A DNA stretch of 64,000 nucleotides, from contig NZ_CP070326.1 in NCBI RefSeq assembly GCF_016917755.1, forward strand, positions 9,793,536-9,857,535. The letters are read 5' to 3'. The translations under genes were made by a program, and so were the position numbers. Origin of the DNA: Streptomyces noursei (GTDB lineage: Bacteria > Actinomycetota > Actinomycetes > Streptomycetales > Streptomycetaceae). This document shows, piece by piece, positions 25,617-32,829 of the stretch (positions are counted from its first letter, which is position 1; the number at the start of each line of letters is the position of its first letter). The notes under the pieces are model-generated. The model saw nothing but the letters and a program-made list of their open reading frames with translations. It had not been told where the DNA came from and did not search any database.

Positions 25617-26537
25617 ATGAGCAACCTGGCCGACTCCTCCCGCCCGACCCGCCCGGCGATCGCCTGGATCGGGCTGGGCATCATGGGTTCGCCCATGGCC
25701 GAGAATCTGATCAAGGCCGGCTACGCGGTGACCGGTTACACCCTGGAAGCCGACAAGCTGGAGCGCCTGGCCGCGGCCGGTGGCACCGCCGCCACCGACA
25801 TCGCCGCGGCCGTCGCCGACGCCGACGTCGTCATCACGATGGTCCCGGCCTCCCCGCACGTCGAGGCCATCGCCTACGGCCCCGACGGCATCCTGGAGAA
25901 CGCCAAGTCCGGCGCGCTGCTGATCGACATGTCCTCGATCACCCCGCAGACCTCCATCGACCTGGCCAAGAACGCCGCCGAGAAGGGCATCCGGGTCCTG
26001 GACGCCCCCGTCTCCGGCGGCGAGGCCGGCGCCATCGAGGCCGTCCTGTCGATCATGGTCGGTGGCCAGCAGGCCGACTTCGACGCCGCCAAGCCGATCC
26101 TGGAAGCCCTGGGCAAGACCATCGTGCTGTGCGGCCCGCACGGCGCCGGCCAGACCGTCAAGGCCGCCAACCAGCTCATCGTCGCCGTCAACATCCAAGC
26201 CTGCGCCGAAGCCGTGGTCTTCCTGGAGAAGTCCGGCGTCGACCTGCCCGCCGCCCTCGACGTCCTGGGCGGCGGCCTGGCCGGCTCCACCGTCCTTGCC
26301 CGCAAGAAGGACAACTTCGCCAACCGCGACTTCAAGCCCGGCTTCCGCATCGACCTGCACCACAAGGACATGGGCATCGTCACCGACGCCGCCCGCACCG
26401 TCGGCGCCGCCCTGCCCGTCGGCTCCGTCGTCGCCTCCCTCGTGGCCTCCCTGCGCGCCCAGGGCGACGGCGGCCTGGACCACTCCGCCCTCCTCCGCGG
26501 CGTCGAACGCCTCTCCGGATACGACCTCAAGGACTGA
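25617..26537 (+). CDS. glxR: 2-Hydroxy-3-oxopropionate (tartronate semialdehyde) reductase
   Basis: A 306-residue beta-hydroxyacid dehydrogenase that reduces tartronate semialdehyde to glycerate. The Rossmann loop is GLGIMGSPMAENL (19-31), the substrate motif is DAPVSGGEAGA (129-139), and the catalytic Lys is K182 in GQTVKAANQ. Length is standard. ATG with GAAAGAGG upstream, 77 bp after the isomerase stop and 10 bp before the Gcl-like gene, so the three form an operon. Confidence 0.96.
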   Translation: MSNLADSSRPTRPAIAWIGLGIMGSPMAENLIKAGYAVTGYTLEADKLERLAAAGGTAATDIAAAVADADVVITMVPASPHVEAIAYGPDGILENAKSGALLIDMSSITPQTSIDLAKNAAEKGIRVLDAPVSGGEAGAIEAVLSIMVGGQQADFDAAKPILEALGKTIVLCGPHGAGQTVKAANQLIVAVNIQACAEAVVFLEKSGVDLPAALDVLGGGLAGSTVLARKKDNFANRDFKPGFRIDLHHKDMGIVTDAARTVGAALPVGSVVASLVASLRAQGDGGLDHSALLRGVERLSGYDLKD

Positions 26538-26547
26538 GTCCCAGATC

Positions 26548-27783
26548 ATGGGGGCACGTCGCATTCCCGCCGTCCAGGCGGCCGTTGAGATCATGAAGGA
26601 CGAGGGCGCCGACACCGTCTTCGGCTGCCCCGGCGCCGCGCTGCTGCCGCTGTACGCGGCGATGGAGCGGACCGGCGGCATCGCCCACCTGTCCGCGGGC
26701 CACGCCGAGGGCGCCGCGCACATGGCCGACGGCTGGGCCAGGACGACCGGGAAGGCCGGCGTGGTCGCGGTGGCTGCCGGGCCCGGGGCGGTCCGGCTGC
26801 TCAGCGGCCTCTACGCGGCCCGGCAGGACGCCGTCCCGCTGGTGTGCGTCACCGGCCGGGAGGCGTCCGCGCCGCCCGCCCCCGCCATACCGCTGCGGCA
26901 CGCGGGGTACCGGCCGCCGGACCTGGTCCGGCTGGCCGGTGCGGTCGCCAAGCGTGCCGAGCGGATCGAGGACCCCGCACGGATCCCGGGCGCTTTCCGT
27001 GAGGCGTTCCGGATCGCGCGGGAAGGCCGACCCGGACCCGTACTGATCGACATTCCGGCCGATCTGGCCGGGGTGGAGATCGTGTGCGGCCCGGGGCCGG
27101 TCGCCCCTTCCGCTCCCGGCGCCGGACCGGCACTGGTGGACGGCGTCCGGTCGCCGGCGCCGGGGGCGGTACTCCCCCAGTCCGCACCCGCGGACCCGGC
27201 GGGCACCGGGGCCCAGTGGGCCCACTGGGCCCTCGCGGAGCTCGCCGAGCTCTTCGGCGGCGGGTCGTCGGCGGACACCTATGTCGTCAGCGGGCTGCCG
27301 GAGGCGAGCGCCTCCCGTCCGGGCGCCCCCCGTCCGGACACCGCGCGACGGCACCGGGTGCCGCGGCGGAACGGTCCGCCGGGGTGGGAGGTGCCGACCG
27401 CGATCGGGGTCCGGAAGGCACTGGACTCCCGGGGCGAGCGGGCGGCGGAGGTCGTGGTGGTCGTCGACGGTCGCGGGTTCCCGCTGACGGCCGGGGAGTT
27501 GGCCGCGGCGGCGCAGTACGAAGTGCCGTTCGTGGTGGTGCTGCTCGGCGGCGCCGAGGACGCCGACCCGTTCACGGACCCGGTGAAGCTCGCCGAGGCG
27601 TACGGCTGCGCGGGCCGTGACGTGCTCGATCCGGCGGATCTGCGTTCGGCGGTCGAGTGGGCCCGCAAGGAGGCCGTCTCCACCCGGCGGCCGGTCCTGG
27701 TGGAGGTCCGGGCCGAGCGCGCGGCGGACGCGTACGACGGTCCGCCCGCGGACCCGGTGCACACCCGCGCGTACGGGACCTGA
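26548..27783 (+). CDS. Shortened, degenerate glyoxylate carboligase-like protein
   Basis: A 411-residue thiamine-diphosphate-enzyme relative in the place of glyoxylate carboligase (normally about 590 aa). Residues 1-178 follow Gcl well: FGCPGAALLPLYAAM, HAEGAAHMADG and RPGPVLIDIPADLAGVEI. The central domain is reduced to about 100 Pro/Ala-rich residues. The C-terminal part (280-390) aligns with the cofactor domain, but the metal/diphosphate motif GDxxF-N25-NN is VDGRGF (306-311) and GG (334-335). Tartronate semialdehyde synthesis therefore looks doubtful; it may be inactive, regulatory or decaying. The frame is open with normal codon bias, which argues against a recent frameshift. Start is weak, AAGGA being 14 bases upstream. 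Confidence 0.75.
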   Translation: MGARRIPAVQAAVEIMKDEGADTVFGCPGAALLPLYAAMERTGGIAHLSAGHAEGAAHMADGWARTTGKAGVVAVAAGPGAVRLLSGLYAARQDAVPLVCVTGREASAPPAPAIPLRHAGYRPPDLVRLAGAVAKRAERIEDPARIPGAFREAFRIAREGRPGPVLIDIPADLAGVEIVCGPGPVAPSAPGAGPALVDGVRSPAPGAVLPQSAPADPAGTGAQWAHWALAELAELFGGGSSADTYVVSGLPEASASRPGAPRPDTARRHRVPRRNGPPGWEVPTAIGVRKALDSRGERAAEVVVVVDGRGFPLTAGELAAAAQYEVPFVVVLLGGAEDADPFTDPVKLAEAYGCAGRDVLDPADLRSAVEWARKEAVSTRRPVLVEVRAERAADAYDGPPADPVHTRAYGT

Positions 27784-27913
27784 AGCCCGTCGCGGAGGGG
27801 CTTCCCGGGCCCGTGAAATCAAGCTTCCGGGCGGTGGTCGCGCTGACACCTGTCCTGTCGCGCCCAGGCGCGGCCACCGCCCGGAATACCCGCCCCTCAG
27901 CAAGACAGATTGT

Positions 27914-27930
27914 TTCAACAAACTGTTGAC
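27914..27930. promoter_or_regulatory. Candidate operator upstream of catalase
   Basis: TTCAACAAACTGTTGAC repeats the TCAACA-N3-TGTTGA core found before allantoinase and before the urate operon. It lies 72 bp upstream of the catalase start, followed by sequence with a GCGGAAG-N4-CTTCCGC inverted repeat at 27963-27980. Confidence 0.6.
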
Positions 27931-27962
27931 GTTTGGTCGGAGCGCTTTCTACGCTCCGACAT

Positions 27963-27980
27963 GCGGAAGCCAACTTCCGC
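27963..27980. promoter_or_regulatory. Inverted repeat in the catalase leader
   Basis: GCGGAAG-CCAA-CTTCCGC is a perfect 7-bp inverted repeat about 22 bp before the catalase ATG. It may be an operator or an mRNA hairpin near the ribosome binding site GGAAGG. Confidence 0.45.
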
Positions 27981-28001
27981 GCTCTCGTACGGAAGGTCAC
28001 C

Positions 28002-29474
28002 ATGTCGAAGCCCACGCTGACGGCGCGTACTCTCACTACGGAGGCTGGCGCCCCGATCGCCGACAACCAGAACTCCGCCACCGCCGGCGTCGGTGGCCCG
28101 ATCATCCTCCAGGACCAGCACCTGCTGGAGAAGCTCGCGCGCTTCAATCGCGAGCGCATCCCGGAGCGCGTCGTGCACGCCCGTGGCTCCGGTGCGTACG
28201 GCTACTTCGAGGTGACCGACGACGTCACCGGCTTCACGCGGGCCGACTTCCTCAACACCGTGGGCAAGCGGACCGAGCTGTTCATCCGCTTCTCGACCGT
28301 GGCCGACAGCCTCGGCGGTGCGGACGCCGTCCGGGACCCGCGCGGTTTCGCGGTGAAGTTCTACACCGAAGAGGGCAACTACGACCTCGTCGGCAACAAC
28401 ACCCCGGTGTTCTTCATCAAGGACCCGATCAAGTTCCCGGACTTCATCCACTCGCAGAAGCGCGACCCGTTCACCGGCAAGCAGGAGCCGAACAACGTCT
28501 GGGACTTCTGGGCGCACGCCCCCGAGGCCACCCACCAGGTCACCTGGCTCATGGGCGACCGCGGCATCCCGGCCTCCTACCGCCACATGAACGGCTACGG
28601 CTCCCACACCTACCAGTGGACCAACGCCGAGGGCGAAGCCTTCTTCGTCAAGTACCACTTCAAGACGAACCAGGGCGTCCGCAGCCTCTCCGCCGACCAG
28701 GGCGCCGAGCTCGTCGGCAAGGACGCCAACAGCCACCAGACCGACCTGCTGCAGTCCATCGAGCGGGGCGTGTACCCCTCCTGGACGCTGTACGTGCAGA
28801 TCATGCCGGCGGCCGAGGCGGCCAACTACCGCTTCAACCCGTTCGACCTGACCAAGGTGTGGCCGCACTCGGACTACCCGCTGCAGCGGGTCGGCCGGAT
28901 GGTCCTGGACCGCAACCCCGACAACGTCTTCGCCGAGGTCGAGCAGTCCGCGTTCTCGCCGAACAACTTCGTGCCCGGCATCGGCCCGTCCCCGGACAAG
29001 ATGCTCCAGGGCCGGCTGTTCGCCTACGCCGACGCGCACCGCTACCGCCTGGGCGTCAACCACACCCAGCTCGCGGTCAACGCCCCCAAGGCGACCACCG
29101 CCAACAACTACGGCCGGGACGGCCTCATGGCGTCCAACGCATACGACCGCCACGCCAAGAACTACGAGCCCAACTCCTACGACGGTCCGGTCCAGACCGA
29201 CCAGCCGCTCTCCGCGCCGCTGGCCGTGTCCGGCTACGTCGGCACCCACGCCGCCCCGGCGCACACCAAGGACGACGACTTCTTCCAGGCCGGTGAGCTC
29301 TACCGGCTGATGTCCGAGGACGAGAAGAAGCGCCTGGTGGAGAACATCGCCGGCGGCCTCTCCCAGGTCAGCCGCGACGACGTGATCGAGAAGAACCTCG
29401 CGCACTTCCACGCCGCCGACCAGGACTACGGCAAGCGCGTCGAGGCGCGCGTCCGCGAGCTGCGCGAGGACTGA
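28002..29474 (+). CDS. katA: Monofunctional haem catalase
   Basis: A 490-residue clade-3-like haem catalase. The active-site segment is RFNRERIPERVVHARGSGAY (distal His), FSTVADSLGGADAVRDPRGF lies before the Asn loop GNYDLVGNNTPVFF, and the proximal Tyr is in RLFAYADAHRYRLGVN. Small-subunit length is usual. It begins just after the glyoxylate cluster and shares a candidate operator with the urate oxidase operon, so a role in destroying H2O2 from urate oxidation is likely. Some general catalases in Streptomyces are controlled by CatR or OxyR; no adjacent such regulator is seen. Confidence 0.97.
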   Translation: MSKPTLTARTLTTEAGAPIADNQNSATAGVGGPIILQDQHLLEKLARFNRERIPERVVHARGSGAYGYFEVTDDVTGFTRADFLNTVGKRTELFIRFSTVADSLGGADAVRDPRGFAVKFYTEEGNYDLVGNNTPVFFIKDPIKFPDFIHSQKRDPFTGKQEPNNVWDFWAHAPEATHQVTWLMGDRGIPASYRHMNGYGSHTYQWTNAEGEAFFVKYHFKTNQGVRSLSADQGAELVGKDANSHQTDLLQSIERGVYPSWTLYVQIMPAAEAANYRFNPFDLTKVWPHSDYPLQRVGRMVLDRNPDNVFAEVEQSAFSPNNFVPGIGPSPDKMLQGRLFAYADAHRYRLGVNHTQLAVNAPKATTANNYGRDGLMASNAYDRHAKNYEPNSYDGPVQTDQPLSAPLAVSGYVGTHAAPAHTKDDDFFQAGELYRLMSEDEKKRLVENIAGGLSQVSRDDVIEKNLAHFHAADQDYGKRVEARVRELRED

Positions 29475-29498
29475 CGGGAGGTCAGTCGCCTTGCGCAC

Positions 29499-29539
29499 CC
29501 GTACCGGCCGGCCCGTTGAGGGGTGGTCGGCCGGTACGG
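29499..29539 (+). terminator. Terminator hairpin after catalase
   Basis: CCGTACCGGCCG (29499-29510) pairs with CGGCCGGTACGG (29528-29539) 25 bp after the catalase stop. Confidence 0.85.
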
Positions 29540-29683
29540 GGAAGTAGCGCGGAGCTCCGCGGAGTCCGGGGAGATTCCAGTGCGGTGGCAGGCTCACCCG
29601 CCAAGGAGGGTGGGCCGCCTCCCCGCCGCGGAGCCCGCCTGCTGTCCCACCCCGCTGCCCTCCACAGCACCCCTCTCCACCGA

Positions 29684-29787
29684 CTCCGTCCGACAGTGTG
29701 ATGTCCCGTCGCGCCCATCTCTCGCACTGTCGGACGGAAACCACGCGCAGGGCCCGGAGTTCGTACGGTCACGGATTCCGGGCCCTG
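29684..29787. other. Two further strong hairpins in the gap after catalase
   Basis: TCCGTCCGACAGTG (29684-29697) pairs perfectly with 29724-29737 across a 26-base loop. CAGGGCCCGGA (29748-29758) pairs with 29777-29787 across an 18-base loop. The 29540-29871 gap holds no convincing gene. These could be a small RNA, an attenuator of the downstream zinc-ribbon gene, or a decayed repeat. Confidence 0.5.
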
Positions 29788-29871
29788 TGCCGTCCCCGCG
29801 CTGGCCGGTGCAAGCACCGGCCGCCGCCTCTCGGCGCATTCCCGCCCCGGACAGGCACTTTTGGCGAGACC

Positions 29872-30687
29872 ATGGACGGCAAGCAGAGCCGACCGACCGC
29901 CTGCCCGACCTGCCTGGAGCCGAACATGGCCGACAGCGTGCCGGTGCGGTGCCCTACGTGCCGCCGCGAGAACGCCTTCACCCCGCCGACCTTCCCCTGC
30001 GCCTGCGGTGCACCGCTGACCCTGCCGGTGCTGCGCGGTGGCGTGCCGATCGAGATACTGCACCGCACCTGGGAGGCGTCCTGGGTGGAGGTGCGGTGCG
30101 AGGTCTGCGGGCGGCAGGACGCCTGGCCGGCGCCGGAGAGCGGGTGTGCCTGCGGCACGGTGGTCCGGGTGCCGATCACCCCGGTGCCCGCCGCGCCGCC
30201 CGCGCCCGACGGCCCCGCGGGGGAGCTGCCCGGCCCCGACGCGGCCACCCGCCCGCAGCCGGCGCCGCGGCCGGCCGTCGGGCCGCCGCCGGAGCGGCCG
30301 GTGTTCCGCCCGGTGACGATCCGGACGGCACGGGACTGCATCACCGCCGCCGCGCAGTATCTGAAGTGGCTGGGCTTCTCCGACGTCGCCCGGGCCCAGG
30401 AGCGGACCGCGGCCGGCGTGGACCTGCGCGGCACCGGCGTGGTCGCGCAGGTCGATCCGACGACCCGGGCCACCGCCCTCCGCGACATCGAGTGCGTCTG
30501 GCTCAACGGCCTGAGCGACTCCGCGGTCCCGGTCTCCTTCTCGCTGGCCGGCTACGCCCGCGACGCCCGCTCCCGCGCCGACGAACTGCACGTCCCGCTG
30601 TTCGTCATGGACCTCACCGGCACCCCGCAGCCGGTCAACGACGCGGCCGACGAGCTGATCAGCAACGGCGGCCGGCCGCCCGGCTGA
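29872..30687 (+). CDS. Zinc-ribbon protein with Mrr-like restriction-endonuclease-fold domain
   Basis: A 271-residue protein. The first 95 residues carry five Cys pairs (C11/C14, C27/C30, C43/C45, C76/C79, C92/C94), two or three small zinc ribbons. A Pro/Ala linker (about 100-145) leads to a domain (about 146-265) whose TAAGVDLRGTGVVAQVD pattern resembles the D...QxK core of Mrr-type nucleases. In place of the usual lysine stands D196 (QVD), so catalysis is doubtful. The ATG start has only weak GGCGAGAC upstream. Function unknown; a nucleic-acid-binding protein is plausible. Confidence 0.6.
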   Translation: MDGKQSRPTACPTCLEPNMADSVPVRCPTCRRENAFTPPTFPCACGAPLTLPVLRGGVPIEILHRTWEASWVEVRCEVCGRQDAWPAPESGCACGTVVRVPITPVPAAPPAPDGPAGELPGPDAATRPQPAPRPAVGPPPERPVFRPVTIRTARDCITAAAQYLKWLGFSDVARAQERTAAGVDLRGTGVVAQVDPTTRATALRDIECVWLNGLSDSAVPVSFSLAGYARDARSRADELHVPLFVMDLTGTPQPVNDAADELISNGGRPPG

Positions 30688-30724
30688 GCCCGTCGCCCGG
30701 CCCGGCCGGCCCGGCACCGGAAAC

Positions 30725-30752
30725 CCTCCCCATTGCCTTAAGGGCATGGGAG
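30725..30752. repeat. REP-like hairpin between genes
   Basis: CCTCCCCATTGCCTT pairs imperfectly with AGGGCATGGGAGG and is followed by TACCCCCC. It is a GC-rich element similar in style to those at 24256-24286 and 52541-52570. Confidence 0.4.
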
Positions 30753-30798
30753 GTACCCCCCATGCCCCGGGCGTCCCGGGCGGCGAGACACTGGGCGT

Positions 30799-31332
30799 AT
30801 GCCGATCCGTGTCCCGGACCCCGCCGACCTGCCCGCCCTGCGCGCCCTGGAGCGCGCCGCCGGAGAGCCCTTCCGGGCGCTCGGCATGGCGTCGATCGCG
30901 GACGACGAGCCGCCGCCGCTGACCCTGCTGGCGGAGTATCAGCGGGCCGGGCGGGCGCTCGCCGCCTACGACTCCGGGCGGCCGGGCGAACCGCCCCACG
31001 GCTATCTCCTGTGGGACCGGATCGACGGCTGCGCCCACATCGAGCAGGTCTCCGTCCACCCGGAGCGGGCCCGCCGCGGGGTCGGCCGAACGCTGATCGA
31101 CCGGGCCGAGCGGGAGTGCGGGCTGCCCGCACTGACCCTGACCACCTTCGCCGACGTCCCGTGGAACGCCCCGTACTACACCCGGCTCGGCTTCCGCCAG
31201 CTCACCGCGGCCGAGTTGACGCCGGGGCTGCGGGCGGTCCGTGCCCACGAGGCGGAGTTGGGCCTGGACCGCTGGCCCCGGGTGTGCATGCGGCGGGAAG
31301 CAACGGGAAGCGGCGGCGCACAGCCGATATGA
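30799..31332 (+). CDS. GNAT-family N-acetyltransferase
   Basis: A 177-residue acetyltransferase. The acetyl-CoA site is VSVHPERARRGVGRTLIDRA (pattern V-x-P-x-x-R-x-x-G-x-G), and the C-terminal strand-helix is NAPYYTRLGFRQL. ATG start with a GC-rich weak leader. Neighbours do not point to a substrate; it lies 42 bp before a MmcQ-like gene. Confidence 0.88.
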   Translation: MPIRVPDPADLPALRALERAAGEPFRALGMASIADDEPPPLTLLAEYQRAGRALAAYDSGRPGEPPHGYLLWDRIDGCAHIEQVSVHPERARRGVGRTLIDRAERECGLPALTLTTFADVPWNAPYYTRLGFRQLTAAELTPGLRAVRAHEAELGLDRWPRVCMRREATGSGGAQPI

Positions 31333-31374
31333 CGCACCGTCAGCGCTGTCGGTGGTGCGGGCCATAATGTGCCG

Positions 31375-31752
31375 GTGATCGATGCGAACGCCCTCCGCGC
31401 CGTCTGCCTGGGATTCAACGGCGCGACCGAGGAGAACCCCTTCCCCCGGCACCCGGAGGTCTCGACGTTCAAGGTGGGCGGCAAGATCTTCGCGCTGACG
31501 TCGCTGGACGTGGCGCCACTGACGGTCAGCCTCAAGTGCGACCCCGAGCTGGCCCTGCGGCTGCGCGCGGCGCACCCCGAGGTGGTGCCCGGCTACCACC
31601 TCAACAAGCGCCACTGGAACACCGTTTCGCTGACCGGCGACCTCCCCGACCGGATGGTGCGGGAGCTGATCGAGGACTCCTACGACCTGGTCGTCGCCTC
31701 GCTCCCGCGCGCCCAGCGGCTCCTGCTGGACTGGCCGGGCGAGCGACGGTAG
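31375..31752 (+). CDS. MmcQ/YjbR-family protein
   Basis: A 125-residue protein of the MmcQ/YjbR (CyaY-like fold) family. Marks are GATEENPFPRHPEVSTFKVGG at the start (bounded here to its first part), SLKCDPELALRLR and the conserved HLNKRHWNTV near the middle, then DLVVASLPRAQRLLL. The GTG at 31375 is preferred because a CATAAT -10 element ends about six bases earlier, which suggests a leaderless transcript; a GTG two codons upstream is the alternative. DNA binding is assumed for the family but not shown. Confidence 0.85.
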   Translation: MIDANALRAVCLGFNGATEENPFPRHPEVSTFKVGGKIFALTSLDVAPLTVSLKCDPELALRLRAAHPEVVPGYHLNKRHWNTVSLTGDLPDRMVRELIEDSYDLVVASLPRAQRLLLDWPGERR

Positions 31753-31873
31753 CCGGGCCTGCCGCCCCCCGGTCCCGACACCCGGCGCATGCCCCGCGGT
31801 CGGACCTCCCACCGGGACCGGGCCGCGAGCGGCCGGTCAGGAGCGACCGCGGGACATCACGCCGGGCGGGCGG

Positions 31874-32551
31874 TCAGCCCCGGGGCGGCAGGACGGCGCG
31901 GATGCCGCCCTGCGCGGTGGCCGGGGCGACGGTGTCGTAACCGCCGTTCACCGCACCGTTGCCGGCGTACTCGGCGGTGTAGCCGCCGCTGAGCACCTCG
32001 GCGCCGGAGCGCGGCCGATCGGCGTCACAGGCTGCCTGGCCGGCGACGTCCGTCCTGGCCACGCACAGCACCTTGCCGGTGGTGTCCTTGAAGGTGATGG
32101 TGGCGTTCCAGACGGCGTCCTGCGGGCCGGCGGCGCGGGCCCGCACCAGGGTGGCGTGCAGCCCGACGACCTTCAGCGGCTTGGTGGAGAGAGTGGCCTT
32201 GCCGGCGGTCAGCCGGGTCGCCATCTCGGGCACCGTGGCGGCCGGTTCGCACAGCCCCCGGCTCCAGTCGAAGAGCCCGCCGGGGACGCAGGTCGCGTGC
32301 CCGTCCCGGGTCGCCACGCGGTGGGTGACCGGGTCGCAGCGGTAGAAGCTCGCGGCACTGTCGGCGTCGACCACGGTCGGCGCCACGGTCGCCGCGTCCT
32401 CGCCGCTCGCGCAGCCGGCGGTGAGCACCTCGCGGGTGGGGCCGTCCGGGCTGCCGGGCTGGATGACGTCGGCGTAGGCGGGGGCGGCGAAGCTCCCCAG
32501 GGCGGCGGCCACGGCGGCGGCAGTGGTCGCCCAACGTGCGATACGGGTCAT
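31874..32551 (-). CDS. Secreted protein of unknown function
   Basis: A 225-residue exported protein. The N-terminus is a clear Sec signal peptide (basic start, ALGSFAAPAYA, cleavage after AYA near residue 27). The mature part has four or more cysteines spaced for two disulphides (AGCASG, FYRCDP, ATCVPGGLFDWSRGLCEP), followed by a beta-rich half ending in GGIRAVLPPRG. No family is recognised. GGGGACATTC upstream gives a plausible ribosome binding site. Confidence 0.7.
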   Translation of the reverse strand: MTRIARWATTAAAVAAALGSFAAPAYADVIQPGSPDGPTREVLTAGCASGEDAATVAPTVVDADSAASFYRCDPVTHRVATRDGHATCVPGGLFDWSRGLCEPAATVPEMATRLTAGKATLSTKPLKVVGLHATLVRARAAGPQDAVWNATITFKDTTGKVLCVARTDVAGQAACDADRPRSGAEVLSGGYTAEYAGNGAVNGGYDTVAPATAQGGIRAVLPPRG

Positions 32552-32829
32552 GAATGTCCCCTCTTGGCGGAATCCCGCGGGATGTCCCGCCTGGTTAACG
32601 GCCTTGCTGTTCGGCCTGGTTGACGACCTTTCACCCGTCCTCCGACAGCGGGGACGGGCCAGGCCAGGACCCTATCGGCCGGGCGCGCCGGGGCCGACGC
32701 CGGCCCGGCCCGGCGACCGTCCGCACCGCCGGAGCCGGGGCGGGGCCGGGGCGGGGACACCCGGGTGCCGGCTCGGTGGCCCCGGTCCGCGCCCCCGAAC
32801 TTCCCGCCCCGGCAGGGCAGATCAGCCCC

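Noticed and set aside
26548..27783. Frameshifted full-length glyoxylate carboligase
   Set aside because: The missing central domain is not found in other frames of this interval, and the frame is continuous, so an internal deletion fits better than a sequencing error.
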